A DNA stretch of 8,567 nt from JBEIFW01 sp044370695 (GCA_044370695.1 JBILVB010000158.1:1-8567); one strand, 5' to 3'; shown: positions 1-6,737, counted from the stretch's first letter. Numbers and translations: made by a program. The notes: generated by a model from the sequence alone, not told the origin.

Positions 1-101
1 CGACGCATGCGCCACGCCGGGAGCGCCCGCCACCGCGATCACGCTCGTGACCGTCACCGCAACGAGAACCCGACCGAACCGCCGGGGGGGAACTGCTCCA
101 T
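1..101 (-). pseudogene. 5' end of a probable secreted/exported protein gene, frame broken or misread at a C7 run; 3' part outside window
   Basis: On the minus strand a textbook Shine-Dalgarno (AGGAGGG) sits 7 nt before an ATG at 101-99. As printed, that ATG opens a frame of only 15 codons ending in TGA. The neighbouring frame is open to the window edge and reads like a signal peptide: an Arg-Arg-containing n-region (PRRFGR), a hydrophobic core rich in V, A, T and I, and a candidate signal-peptidase site ending in AHA-S. The two frames would join if the run of seven C's (G's at plus 84-90) had one more base. Possible explanations are a sequencing indel, a genuine frameshift (pseudogene or phase-variable gene), or a later GTG start inside the hydrophobic part, which would lack the charged n-region. 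The family cannot be told from about 33 codons. It is divergent from the repair operon. I am fairly sure that a gene starts here and unsure whether it is intact. Confidence 0.5.
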
Positions 102-108
102 CGGAGAA

Positions 109-115
109 CCCTCCT
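109..115 (-). promoter_or_regulatory. Strong ribosome binding site of the leftward gene
   Basis: Minus strand AGGAGGG is a near-perfect anti-16S match, 7 nt ahead of the ATG at 101-99. It is the strongest such site in the window. It fixes the intended start of the leftward gene even though the frame following that ATG closes after 15 codons. Confidence 0.6.
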
Positions 116-143
116 GAACTGTGTTCAAATTACGGTGATGAAA

Positions 144-172
144 ATAGTGTCTTGGCGACCATCAGTCGTCAA
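144..172 (-). promoter_or_regulatory. Candidate housekeeping promoter for the leftward gene
   Basis: Minus strand TTGACG (172-167) matches the -35 consensus at five of six positions. A 17-nt spacer follows, then CACTAT (149-144), a weak -10 that keeps the conserved A and the AT end. The alternative -10, TATTTT, lies three bases further on with a 20-nt spacer. The site is about 45 nt upstream of the leftward ATG, a normal distance. It lies in the most AT-rich stretch of the window. This is a pattern match only. Confidence 0.4.
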
Positions 173-287
173 GGGGCGCTCCTCGTCCGGAACCGATCCG
201 GCGCTCGCCACCGAGTGAGCGGTCGAGACGGGCCGTGCCTACAGCGTCCCGGTTCCCTGCGACACCCCGTTGGTACCGTCGCTCGTC

Positions 288-2030
288 ATGGACGGGAGAG
301 GCGGCGGAACGGGCGAGCAGCTCCCGGGGGATCCCGCCGCGGGTGAGCGCACGGTGGGGCGGGTCCTCGGCACGGTCGAGGCCACGCCGATGTCGTTCTG
401 GGTGGGGGTTGCCGGCGATCGGTTCCTCCAGCTCGACGACGTGGTCGTCACCGAGCGCGAGGTGCCCGGTCTGCCCGGCCCGGTCACCATGGCCGGGATC
501 GTCACCCAGGTCACCGCCGTGCACGAGGGGGCGTCGTTCGGGTCGGACGTGTTCCTCATCGCCGATGGGTTGCTGCCGGCCGAGCCGTTCGAAGCGGCCG
601 AGGTGATGACCACCCGGATCGAGCCGGAATGGTTCGTGCCCCCGGCGCCGGGTGCGCCGGTGCGCCGGGCCGCCGAGGCCGAACGGTTCGCGGCGCTGTG
701 CTTCGACCGGATGGACCGCCGGCTCCCGATCGGTCTCGGCCGTGACGGCGAAGCGCTCTACGCCAACCTCGAGTTCGTCGACGGCACCCGCGGCGCCCAC
801 GTCAACATCTCCGGGATCTCGGGGGTGGCCACCAAGACGAGCTACGCCACGTTCCTGCTCCACGCCCTGTTCAGCTCCGGGGTGCTCGGCGCCGAGGCCG
901 CCAACACCAAAGCGCTCGTGTTCAACGTGAAGGGCGAGGATCTGCTGTTTCTCGACCAGCCCAACGGCCGGCTCGATGCCCGGGCCCGCGATGCCTACGC
1001 CCGGCTCGGCCTGCCGGCCACGGCGTTCGCCAGCTTCGGGGTCTACGCCCCGCCCGATCCGGCCGATCCCACCGGTGCGCCCAACGTGCGCAGCCGGCCC
1101 ACCGGGGTCGCCGCGTTCTGGTGGACGATCGCCGAGTTCTGCACCGAGGAATTGCTGCCGTTCGTGTTCGCCGACGCCGAGGACGAACGCCAGCAGTACA
1201 CGATGATCGTCCACAACGTCACCGCCCGGCTCCGGCGCGACGGGGCGCCTGCCGGGCCCGACGGCGCCTGGGTGATCGACGGCGAGGTGCTGCGCACCTA
1301 TGACGAGCTCGTCGAGTTCGTCGTCGAGCGCATCTCCGACGACGCCACGGCCGCCCACTGGGCGGGCCGGGCCGTCGGGGCCGGCACGGTGAACGCGTTC
1401 ATCCGGCGCCTGGAGAGCTCCCGGCGCCGCCTCGGCGCCCTGATCCGGGCCGACCTGCCCGACCGGCCCCGGCGGCGCATCTCCACCTCCGATGCCCAGG
1501 TCACCCTCGTCGATCTGCACACCCTGCACGACCGCGCCCAACGGTTCGTCGTCGGTGTCACCCTCAAGCGCACCTTCGAGGACAAGGAGCGCACCGGGTC
1601 CGCCCGGCCGCTCACGTTCGTCGTGCTCGACGAGCTGAACAAGTACGCGCCCCGGGAGGGGTCGTCGCCGATCAAGGAGATCCTGCTCGACGTGGCCGAG
1701 CGGGGCCGCTCGCTCGGCGTGATCCTCATCGGCGCCCAGCAGACCGCGAGCGAGGTCGAGCGCCGGGTGATCGCCAACTGCTCGATCCGGGTCGCCGGCC
1801 GGCTCGATCCGGCCGAGGCCGGCCGCCCCGAGTACGGGTTCCTCCCCGACATCCACCGCAAGCGGGCCGTGATCGCCCGGCCCGGCACGATGTTCGTCTC
1901 CCAGCCCGAGCTGCCCGTGCCGCTCGTGGTCGAGTTCCCGTTCCCGGCGTGGGCCACCCGGGTCAGCGAGCTCGCCGCGCCCGTGGCCGGCCCCGGCACC
2001 GTGCCCGACGATCCCTTCGAGGGGCTGTGA
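288..2030 (+). CDS. herA: HerA-type DNA translocase/helicase ATPase (HAS-barrel plus DUF87-type RecA fold)
   Basis: 580-residue member of the FtsK-HerA superfamily, whose hexamers pump double-stranded DNA. Residues about 23-100 form a beta-rich N-terminal region matching the HAS barrel (GRVLGT, FLQLDDVVV). The ATPase core follows. Its P-loop is GISGVATKTS (176-185, Lys183), with a KGED turn at 215-218. Walker B is FVVLDE (444-449, Asp448/Glu449). A downstream stretch with Asn497, Arg501 and Arg505 probably supplies sensor and arginine-finger functions. The P-loop departs from the usual GxxGxGKS pattern: one residue longer, with Thr before the Lys. ATG 288 is chosen over TTG 270 as a conventional start; GTG 354 also lies ahead of the conserved barrel. 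No ribosome binding site supports any of them. The stop overlaps the sbcD ATG by one base. In archaea HerA works as the motor for NurA, and both genes are present here. Family call sure; exact start unsure. Confidence 0.88.
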   Translation: MDGRGGGTGEQLPGDPAAGERTVGRVLGTVEATPMSFWVGVAGDRFLQLDDVVVTEREVPGLPGPVTMAGIVTQVTAVHEGASFGSDVFLIADGLLPAEPFEAAEVMTTRIEPEWFVPPAPGAPVRRAAEAERFAALCFDRMDRRLPIGLGRDGEALYANLEFVDGTRGAHVNISGISGVATKTSYATFLLHALFSSGVLGAEAANTKALVFNVKGEDLLFLDQPNGRLDARARDAYARLGLPATAFASFGVYAPPDPADPTGAPNVRSRPTGVAAFWWTIAEFCTEELLPFVFADAEDERQQYTMIVHNVTARLRRDGAPAGPDGAWVIDGEVLRTYDELVEFVVERISDDATAAHWAGRAVGAGTVNAFIRRLESSRRRLGALIRADLPDRPRRRISTSDAQVTLVDLHTLHDRAQRFVVGVTLKRTFEDKERTGSARPLTFVVLDELNKYAPREGSSPIKEILLDVAERGRSLGVILIGAQQTASEVERRVIANCSIRVAGRLDPAEAGRPEYGFLPDIHRKRAVIARPGTMFVSQPELPVPLVVEFPFPAWATRVSELAAPVAGPGTVPDDPFEGL

Positions 2031-3274
2031 TGCGCCTGCTGCACACCGGCGACTGGCACGTCGGCAAGGTGCTGCGGGGCGTGTCCCGCCTGGCCGAGCA
2101 CCGCGCGGTGCTGACCGAACTGGTCGAGCTCGCCGCCGCCGAAGCGGTCGACGCCGTCGTGGTCACCGGCGACGTGTTCGAGTCCGCCGCGCCGGCGGCC
2201 GAGGCCCAGGAGCTGGCGTGGTCGACGCTGCTCGCGTTGCGGCGCAACGGTGCCGAGGTCGTGGTGATCGCCGGCAACCACGATCCGGCCGATACGTTCG
2301 ACGCGCTGGCGCCGGTGTTCGCCGGGGCCGGGATCACGCTCGTCGGCCGGCCCCACCGTCCGGCCGACGGCGGGGTGGTCGAGCGCCGTATCGCCCGCAC
2401 CGGTGAGCTGTTGCGGGTGGCGCTGGCGCCGTTCGTGTCCCAGCGCGGCGTCGTGCGCGCCGCCGATCTCCTCGCGCTCGACGCCGCCGAACAGCTCGGT
2501 GCCTACCGGGCCCGGTACGCGGCCGTGGTGAGGGCGCTGTGCCGCAGCTTCGACGGCGCCGCGGTCAATGTGGTCGCCGCCCACGCCACCGTCACCGGCG
2601 CCCGCTTCGGCGGCGGCGAGCGCGAGGCGCAGTCGGTGCTCGACTACAGCGTCGACGCCCTGTGCTTCCCGACCACGGCCTCGTACGTGGCGCTCGGGCA
2701 CCTGCACCGCGCCCAGGCCGTGTCGGGCCCGTGCCCGATCTGGTACTCGGGGTCGCCGATCGCCGTCGATTTCGGGGAGGCCGGCAACACGCCGGGCGTC
2801 GTCCTGGTCGACGTGGCGCCGGGCCGGCCGGCGCAGGTGCGCCCGGTGCCGCTGGCCTCGGCCCGCCGGCTGCGCGAGGTGCACGGCACCGCCCGGGAAC
2901 TCGCAGCACGAGCCGCGGGCGGCGAGTTCGGCGACGACCTGCTGAAGGTCCACGTCACCGAACCGGCACGCGCCGGGCTGGCCGACGAGGTGCGCGCCGC
3001 GGTGCCCAACGTGCTCGAGGTGCGGGTGGCGCCCACGGAGCCGGCGGCCGGCTCGGCCGGCGGGGCCGCAGCGGCGGCGGGCGCGGGCGGTGGCCGCCGG
3101 TCGCCCCAGGAGCTGTTCGGGGCGTTCCTGGCCCGGCAGGGGATCGTCGATCCCCGCCTCGAGGCGCTGTTCGCCGAGCTGCTCGACACCGAACTCGCCG
3201 GCACGGAGCCTGCCGGCCTCGGAGGGGCCGGCACCGAACTCGCCGGCACGGTCGCCCCGGGGGAGCGGGCGTGA
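2030..3274 (+). CDS. sbcD: Mre11/SbcD-type DNA double-strand-break nuclease
   Basis: 414-residue calcineurin-like metallophosphoesterase, the nuclease subunit of the Mre11-Rad50 (SbcCD) complex, which with SbcC acts as Mn-dependent exonuclease and endonuclease on DNA ends and hairpins. All phosphoesterase motifs are in order: GDWHVGK (Asp8, His10), TGDVFES (Asp48), AGNHD (Asn83, His84), the histidine of VAAHATV (His185), and GHLH (His224, His226). A capping region follows from about 270. The C-terminal part is Gly/Ala-rich (about 345-358), then has a helical segment (PQELFGAFLARQG, likely the Rad50-binding part) and a low-complexity tail with a 15-residue repeat. ATG 2030 begins directly at the first conserved strand, with GAGGGG 5 nt upstream, and overlaps the herA stop by one base. 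The stop overlaps the sbcC GTG by four bases, as expected for subunits of one complex. Length is typical for the family. Confidence 0.95.
   Translation: MRLLHTGDWHVGKVLRGVSRLAEHRAVLTELVELAAAEAVDAVVVTGDVFESAAPAAEAQELAWSTLLALRRNGAEVVVIAGNHDPADTFDALAPVFAGAGITLVGRPHRPADGGVVERRIARTGELLRVALAPFVSQRGVVRAADLLALDAAEQLGAYRARYAAVVRALCRSFDGAAVNVVAAHATVTGARFGGGEREAQSVLDYSVDALCFPTTASYVALGHLHRAQAVSGPCPIWYSGSPIAVDFGEAGNTPGVVLVDVAPGRPAQVRPVPLASARRLREVHGTARELAARAAGGEFGDDLLKVHVTEPARAGLADEVRAAVPNVLEVRVAPTEPAAGSAGGAAAAAGAGGGRRSPQELFGAFLARQGIVDPRLEALFAELLDTELAGTEPAGLGGAGTELAGTVAPGERA
3187..3251 (+). repeat. Direct repeat in the sbcD C-terminal tail
   Basis: A 20-nt sequence (CACCGAACTCGCCGGCACGG) occurs exactly at 3187-3206 and again at 3232-3251, with a 45-nt period that keeps frame. 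It encodes TELAGT twice, separated by EPAGLGGAG. It lies after the last recognisable structural segment of SbcD and just before the sbcC start. It was probably generated by slippage or duplication in a non-critical tail. Confidence 0.75.
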
Positions 3275-5700
3275 GGCCGGTCCGGCTCGAGGTCGAGGGC
3301 TTCGGGGCCTTCCTGCAGCGCACCGTGGTCGACCTCGACGACGTCGAGGTGTTCGCGCTCGTCGGCCCCACCGGCGCCGGGAAGTCCACCCTGCTCGACG
3401 CCATCTGCTTCGCGCTCTACGGCAGCGTCCCGCGCTACGACGACCAGCGGCTCGTCGGCGCCGCGATGTCGTTGGGCGCCAACGAGACCAGAGTCCGGTT
3501 CACGTTCGAAGCGGCCGGCACCCGCTACGACGCGGTGCGGGTCGTGCGCCGCGGCCGCGACGGCAAGGTCACCACGAAAGAAGCCCGCCTCGAGGTCGTC
3601 GACGGCCCGGTGCTCGCCGGCCGCGCGGCCGAGATGGCGGCGGCGGTCACCCGCGTCGTCGGCCTGCCGTTCGAGCACTTCACCCGGTGCGTCGTGCTGC
3701 CCCAGGGCGCGTTCGCCCGGTTCCTGCACGACAAGCCCGCCGACCGCCAGCAGTTGCTGGTGCAACTGCTCGATCTCGGGATCTACGAGCGCCTGGCCAC
3801 CGAGGCCAACCGGCGGGCCCGCGACGCCGAGCGGGAGGCCGACGCGGCCACCCGCAGCGCGCAACGCCTCGCCCACGCCACCGACGATGCCGTGGCCGCT
3901 GCCGGGGCACGGGTGGACGCGCTGGCCGCCGCCGTCGGCGCGCTCGACGCGCTCGCCGCGGACGATGCCACCGCCGAGGCTGCCCGTCGTGACGCCGCGA
4001 GCACGCTCACCGTGCTCGACGGGCACCTGCGGGCGCTGCGTGCCGTGGCCGTCCCCGACGACCTCCCGGCCCGCCGGCAGGCCCGCGCGGCCGCCGCCGA
4101 GGCCGCCGCCGAGGCGGCGGCGGCGCTCACGTCGGCCGACGCCGCGCTCGAAGCCGCCGAGGGTGAGCGCTCGGCGTTCGGTGACGCCGCCGGCGCCGAG
4201 GCGGTGGTGCGTCTGGCTGCCGGCCGGCCGGCCAAGGTGGCCGAACTCGAGGGGCTCGACCGCACCGCCGCCGACGCCGCCGGGGCCGCGATCACGGCAC
4301 GAGCCGCCGTGGCCGCCGCCGGTGCGGCCCTCACCGCAGCGCAGGCCGCCCTGGAGGCGGCCCGGGTGGCCTCGGCCGCCCATGCCGTGCGCGAGCACCT
4401 CGTCGTCGGCGCGCCGTGCCCGGTGTGCGAGCAGGCGGTCCTCGCCGTACCCGAACGCCCGGCGCCGCCGGCCTGGCAGCGTGCCCGCGACGACGAGCAG
4501 GCCCGCCGGGCCGACCAGGAGGCCGCGGCCAACCGTTCGGCGGCGGCCGACCGGGCCGCCGACCGGGCCGACGCAGCCGCCGACGCAGCCCGCCGCACCC
4601 TCGAGGCGCTCGACGCCGACGTGGCCGCGGCCGGCGGGCTCGACGCGGCTGCGGCCCGGGTCGCCGAGGCGGCCCGGCTCGACGAGATCGTCGCTGCCGC
4701 CCGCAGCGCGCAGCGTGCGGCCCGCGCCCGGCGTGATGCCGCCCAGTCGGCGCTCGAGGCGGCGCGCGCCGGCGAGGAGGCGCTCGGCGCCGGCTACCAC
4801 GCGCAGCGCGACGCGCTCGCCGGCCTGGATCCGCCGGCACCCACCGGGGAGGTGGCCACCGACTGGGTGGCGCTCGAAGTCTGGGCGTCCGAAGCACTCG
4901 ACACCGTTGCCGCCCAACGGGACGAGGCGCAGGCGGCCCTCGCAGCCGCCGAGGCGGCGACGGGCGCTGTCGCCCGCTCGGTCGCCACCGTGCTCGAGCA
5001 GGCGGTGGTGCCGGCCCCATCCGCCCGCCCGAGGCCCACCCGCCCGGAGATGGGCCGGTCCCCGCTAGACGCCGCTCGCGACGCGGTCACGCACGCCCGA
5101 GCCGACGCCGAGGCCGGCCTCGCCACACTGCAGCGCGACCACGACGCCCGCATCGGCGAGGAGCGGGCGGCGGCGGCCGCCGGCGAGCAGGCACGGGTGG
5201 CCCGGCTGCTCGCGCAGCTGTTGTCGGCCAACGGGTTCGAGCGCTGGCTCGTCGCCGCGGCCACCGAGGCGTTGGTGGCGGCGGCGTCGCTCACGCTGGG
5301 TCGGCTCTCGGGTGGCCAGTACGCGCTCGCCCTCGACGAGTCGGGCGAGCTCAGCGTGGTCGACCACACCAACGCCGGAGAGCGTCGCAGCGTGCGCACC
5401 CTGTCGGGCGGCGAGACGTTCCAGGCCGCGCTCGCCCTCGCCCTCGCGCTCGCCGAGCAGCTGCGCGAGCTGTCGTTGCGCTCGGGGGCGTCGCTCGACT
5501 CGCTGTTCCTCGACGAGGGGTTCGGCACGCTCGACCCCGACAGCCTGGAGGTGGTGGCGGCCACGCTCGAGAACCTCGGCGGGCAGGGCCGCACGGTCGG
5601 GATCATCACCCACGTGCGCGAGCTCGCCGCCCGCCTGCCGGTGCGGTTCGAGGTGACGCGGGGCCCGCACGGGTCCACGGTGCGCCGGGAGCTCGGATGA
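3271..5700 (+). CDS. sbcC: Rad50/SbcC-type SMC-like ATPase with zinc hook
   Basis: 809-residue ATPase subunit of the Mre11-Rad50 complex. Domains in order: N-terminal ATPase lobe with Walker A GPTGAGKST (32-40); Q-loop in VVLPQGAF (Gln145); Ala-rich coiled-coil arm (about 175-370); zinc hook CPVC (Cys383, Cys386); return coiled coil (about 400-660); and C-terminal lobe with the ABC signature LSGGE (711-715), Walker B LFLDE (Asp748/Glu749), D-loop GTLDPD, and switch histidine His781. All catalytic elements are intact. It is shorter than E. coli SbcC (about 1050 residues), the difference lying in the arms. Proline clusters interrupt the arms at 262-266, 521-524 and 581-598. The start is GTG 3271 because it places LEVEGFGAF where SbcC proteins begin, has GGGGGAG 5 nt upstream, and forms a GTGA overlap with the sbcD stop. 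The open frame extends far upstream in antisense-like, Arg-rich code that is not part of the protein. Confidence 0.95.
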   Translation: MRPVRLEVEGFGAFLQRTVVDLDDVEVFALVGPTGAGKSTLLDAICFALYGSVPRYDDQRLVGAAMSLGANETRVRFTFEAAGTRYDAVRVVRRGRDGKVTTKEARLEVVDGPVLAGRAAEMAAAVTRVVGLPFEHFTRCVVLPQGAFARFLHDKPADRQQLLVQLLDLGIYERLATEANRRARDAEREADAATRSAQRLAHATDDAVAAAGARVDALAAAVGALDALAADDATAEAARRDAASTLTVLDGHLRALRAVAVPDDLPARRQARAAAAEAAAEAAAALTSADAALEAAEGERSAFGDAAGAEAVVRLAAGRPAKVAELEGLDRTAADAAGAAITARAAVAAAGAALTAAQAALEAARVASAAHAVREHLVVGAPCPVCEQAVLAVPERPAPPAWQRARDDEQARRADQEAAANRSAAADRAADRADAAADAARRTLEALDADVAAAGGLDAAAARVAEAARLDEIVAAARSAQRAARARRDAAQSALEAARAGEEALGAGYHAQRDALAGLDPPAPTGEVATDWVALEVWASEALDTVAAQRDEAQAALAAAEAATGAVARSVATVLEQAVVPAPSARPRPTRPEMGRSPLDAARDAVTHARADAEAGLATLQRDHDARIGEERAAAAAGEQARVARLLAQLLSANGFERWLVAAATEALVAAASLTLGRLSGGQYALALDESGELSVVDHTNAGERRSVRTLSGGETFQAALALALALAEQLRELSLRSGASLDSLFLDEGFGTLDPDSLEVVAATLENLGGQGRTVGIITHVRELAARLPVRFEVTRGPHGSTVRRELG

Positions 5701-6737
5701 ACCGGCCGCGCCTCACGCTCGACCCGTGGGACGCCGCGTACCTGGCGCCCGGCGCCGACAGCGTCGAGCTGGCCCGGCCCGAGGTGCTCGTCGACACCGA
5801 GGTGCCGGCATCGGCGTGGCGAGCGGTCGCGGCCCGTCCCGCCGACCGGGACGCCGCCGTGGTGGTCGTCGACGGGGTGCGCCGGATCGAGGCCCGAGTG
5901 TGGGTCGACGACGGGGGTGGCGCCCCGGTCGCGGGGCTGTGCGCGTCGTGGGCGGCGGGGGCCGCCGTGTGCCTGCCGGGCCGCGCCGCGGTCGTCGCCG
6001 CCGACGTCGCCCGCGGCCTCGTCGCCTCCGGCGCGATGCTCGCCCCCCTGCGCACGGCAGCCGGGACGTTCGTGTTCCACCCTGCGGCGCGCCCCGGTGT
6101 CGAGCACGCGTCGATCACCATCCAGGACCGCATGGCCGATCTCGAAGCCGAGCTGTCGGCCGTCGCCGCCGCCGGCGCCCCGCCCGGCGCGCTGGTGGTG
6201 CTCGACGGCCCGCTGCGGGAACGCCGTCACCTCCCCGACGCCGTCGGCCTGGTGAAGACGCACCGGGTCGCCTACCTCGACGGCCTGGCGGCGGCAGTCC
6301 TCACCGGTCTTGCGGCGGGGGAACGCACCCCGGTGTTCACCGTGGTCGGCCGGGCGCCGCGCCACTCGTGGTACCTGCGCCTGCCCGGCCCGGCCGGCGG
6401 GCCGATGAGCGCGGTGGTGCGCCTCGAATGCGACGGCACGGCGTCCGCGGCGGCGGCCGTCGAGTTGGCCGAGCGCACCGCCGCGGTTCTGCCCCGCCTG
6501 GCGTCGTTGCCGCACAAGGATCCCCGGGCCCCGCAGAACCTCGTGCCGATCGCCGGTCTCGAACGCGACCTGCGCCGCCGCCTCGGCGACCCCCGGGTCG
6601 TGCTGCGGGCCCTGCGCCGCGCCGTGGCCGGCACCGGCCCGGCGGCCGGCACTGGACCGGCGGCCGGCACCGGCCCGGCTGCGGCAACCGACGCCGTCGG
6701 CGCGGGCGTTCAGCGGGGCGCGTCGCCCTTGCGGTAG
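5697..6737 (+). CDS. nurA: NurA-domain 5'-3' nuclease, partner of HerA
   Basis: 346-residue protein with the hallmarks of NurA, the nuclease that binds the HerA hexamer and digests DNA ends in archaea. The first metal-site motif is VVVVDGVRRIEAR (Asp59). A helix carrying Glu150/Glu152 precedes the second motif, VVLDGPL (Asp170). A conserved LVKTHR segment (Lys187) follows. Near the end is HKDPRAPQN (His273), then LVPIAGLERDLRRRLGD, a pattern I associate with bacterial NurA-like proteins. Which acidic residues bind metal is inferred by alignment from memory. ATG 5697 overlaps the sbcC stop as ATGA, with GGGAG 5 nt upstream. The last 36 residues are a low-complexity tail made of three AGTGPA repeats and more, and the final 28 nt overlap the end of the convergent reductase gene. 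There is no signal peptide. The operon position directly after sbcC strongly supports the call. Confidence 0.82.
   Translation: MNRPRLTLDPWDAAYLAPGADSVELARPEVLVDTEVPASAWRAVAARPADRDAAVVVVDGVRRIEARVWVDDGGGAPVAGLCASWAAGAAVCLPGRAAVVAADVARGLVASGAMLAPLRTAAGTFVFHPAARPGVEHASITIQDRMADLEAELSAVAAAGAPPGALVVLDGPLRERRHLPDAVGLVKTHRVAYLDGLAAAVLTGLAAGERTPVFTVVGRAPRHSWYLRLPGPAGGPMSAVVRLECDGTASAAAAVELAERTAAVLPRLASLPHKDPRAPQNLVPIAGLERDLRRRLGDPRVVLRALRRAVAGTGPAAGTGPAAGTGPAAATDAVGAGVQRGASPLR
6627..6680 (+). repeat. Three tandem 18-nt repeats in the nurA C-terminal tail
   Basis: Three adjacent copies lie at 6627-6644, 6645-6662 and 6663-6680. The unit is GCCGGCACCGGCCCGGCG; the middle copy differs at two bases and the last at one. 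The unit is a multiple of three and encodes AGTGPA three times (residues 311-328), so a gain or loss of copies would keep frame. Each copy begins with the palindrome GCCGGC, so the stretch can fold and might also slow transcription before the convergent gene. Confidence 0.85.

Larger units (their letters stand above)
102..287. other. Divergent intergenic region between the leftward gene and herA
   Basis: This gap of about 186 nt separates two divergently transcribed units and is the only sizeable non-coding stretch in the window. Its left half (about 120-155) is clearly AT-richer than everything around it. I can place a promoter for the leftward gene but none for herA with conviction: TTCAAA at 124-129 and TAGTGT at 145-150 are only 15 nt apart and both weak. 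No Shine-Dalgarno is visible just before the herA ATG. I see no operator palindrome, such as a LexA/SOS box, that I would defend. Confidence 0.5.
288..6737 (+). other. Probable four-gene DNA end-resection operon herA-sbcD-sbcC-nurA
   Basis: The four genes run in one direction with no intergenic bases. The junctions are TGATG at 2028-2032 (1-nt overlap), GTGA at 3271-3274 and ATGA at 5697-5700 (4-nt overlaps). Each downstream start has a purine-rich site 5 nt upstream inside the preceding gene. Such overlaps normally mean co-transcription with translational coupling. The gene set equals the archaeal Mre11-Rad50-HerA-NurA operon. The promoter must lie before 288, although I cannot point to it. 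Confidence 0.85.

Noticed and set aside
47..346. 99-codon plus-strand frame at the left edge
   Set aside because: It crosses the divergent intergenic region and the start of herA, has Arg-rich shadow composition, and has no start signal.
162..1856. 564-codon open frame antisense to herA
   Set aside because: Composition is Gly/Arg/Pro/Glu-rich with no recognisable domain. It mirrors the third-position GC bias of herA and is a shadow frame.
2539..3270. Upstream extension of the sbcC frame
   Set aside because: The Arg-rich stretch is sbcD read in the wrong frame. The SbcC family N-terminus begins at GTG 3271, which has its own ribosome binding site.
2644..4917. 757-codon open frame antisense to sbcD and sbcC
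   Set aside because: It lies across two clearly real genes with full catalytic motifs, is low in complexity, and has no motif of its own.
6600..6700. GC-rich palindromes as a rho-independent terminator
   Set aside because: The GCCGGC repeats can fold, but no U-tract follows on either strand and the stretch is coding.
288..6737. Reading the operon as a HerA-based phage-defence island
   Set aside because: Known HerA defence systems pair it with Sir2- or DUF4297-type effectors, which are absent. The partners are Mre11, Rad50 and NurA, and no mobile-element or restriction genes are visible nearby.
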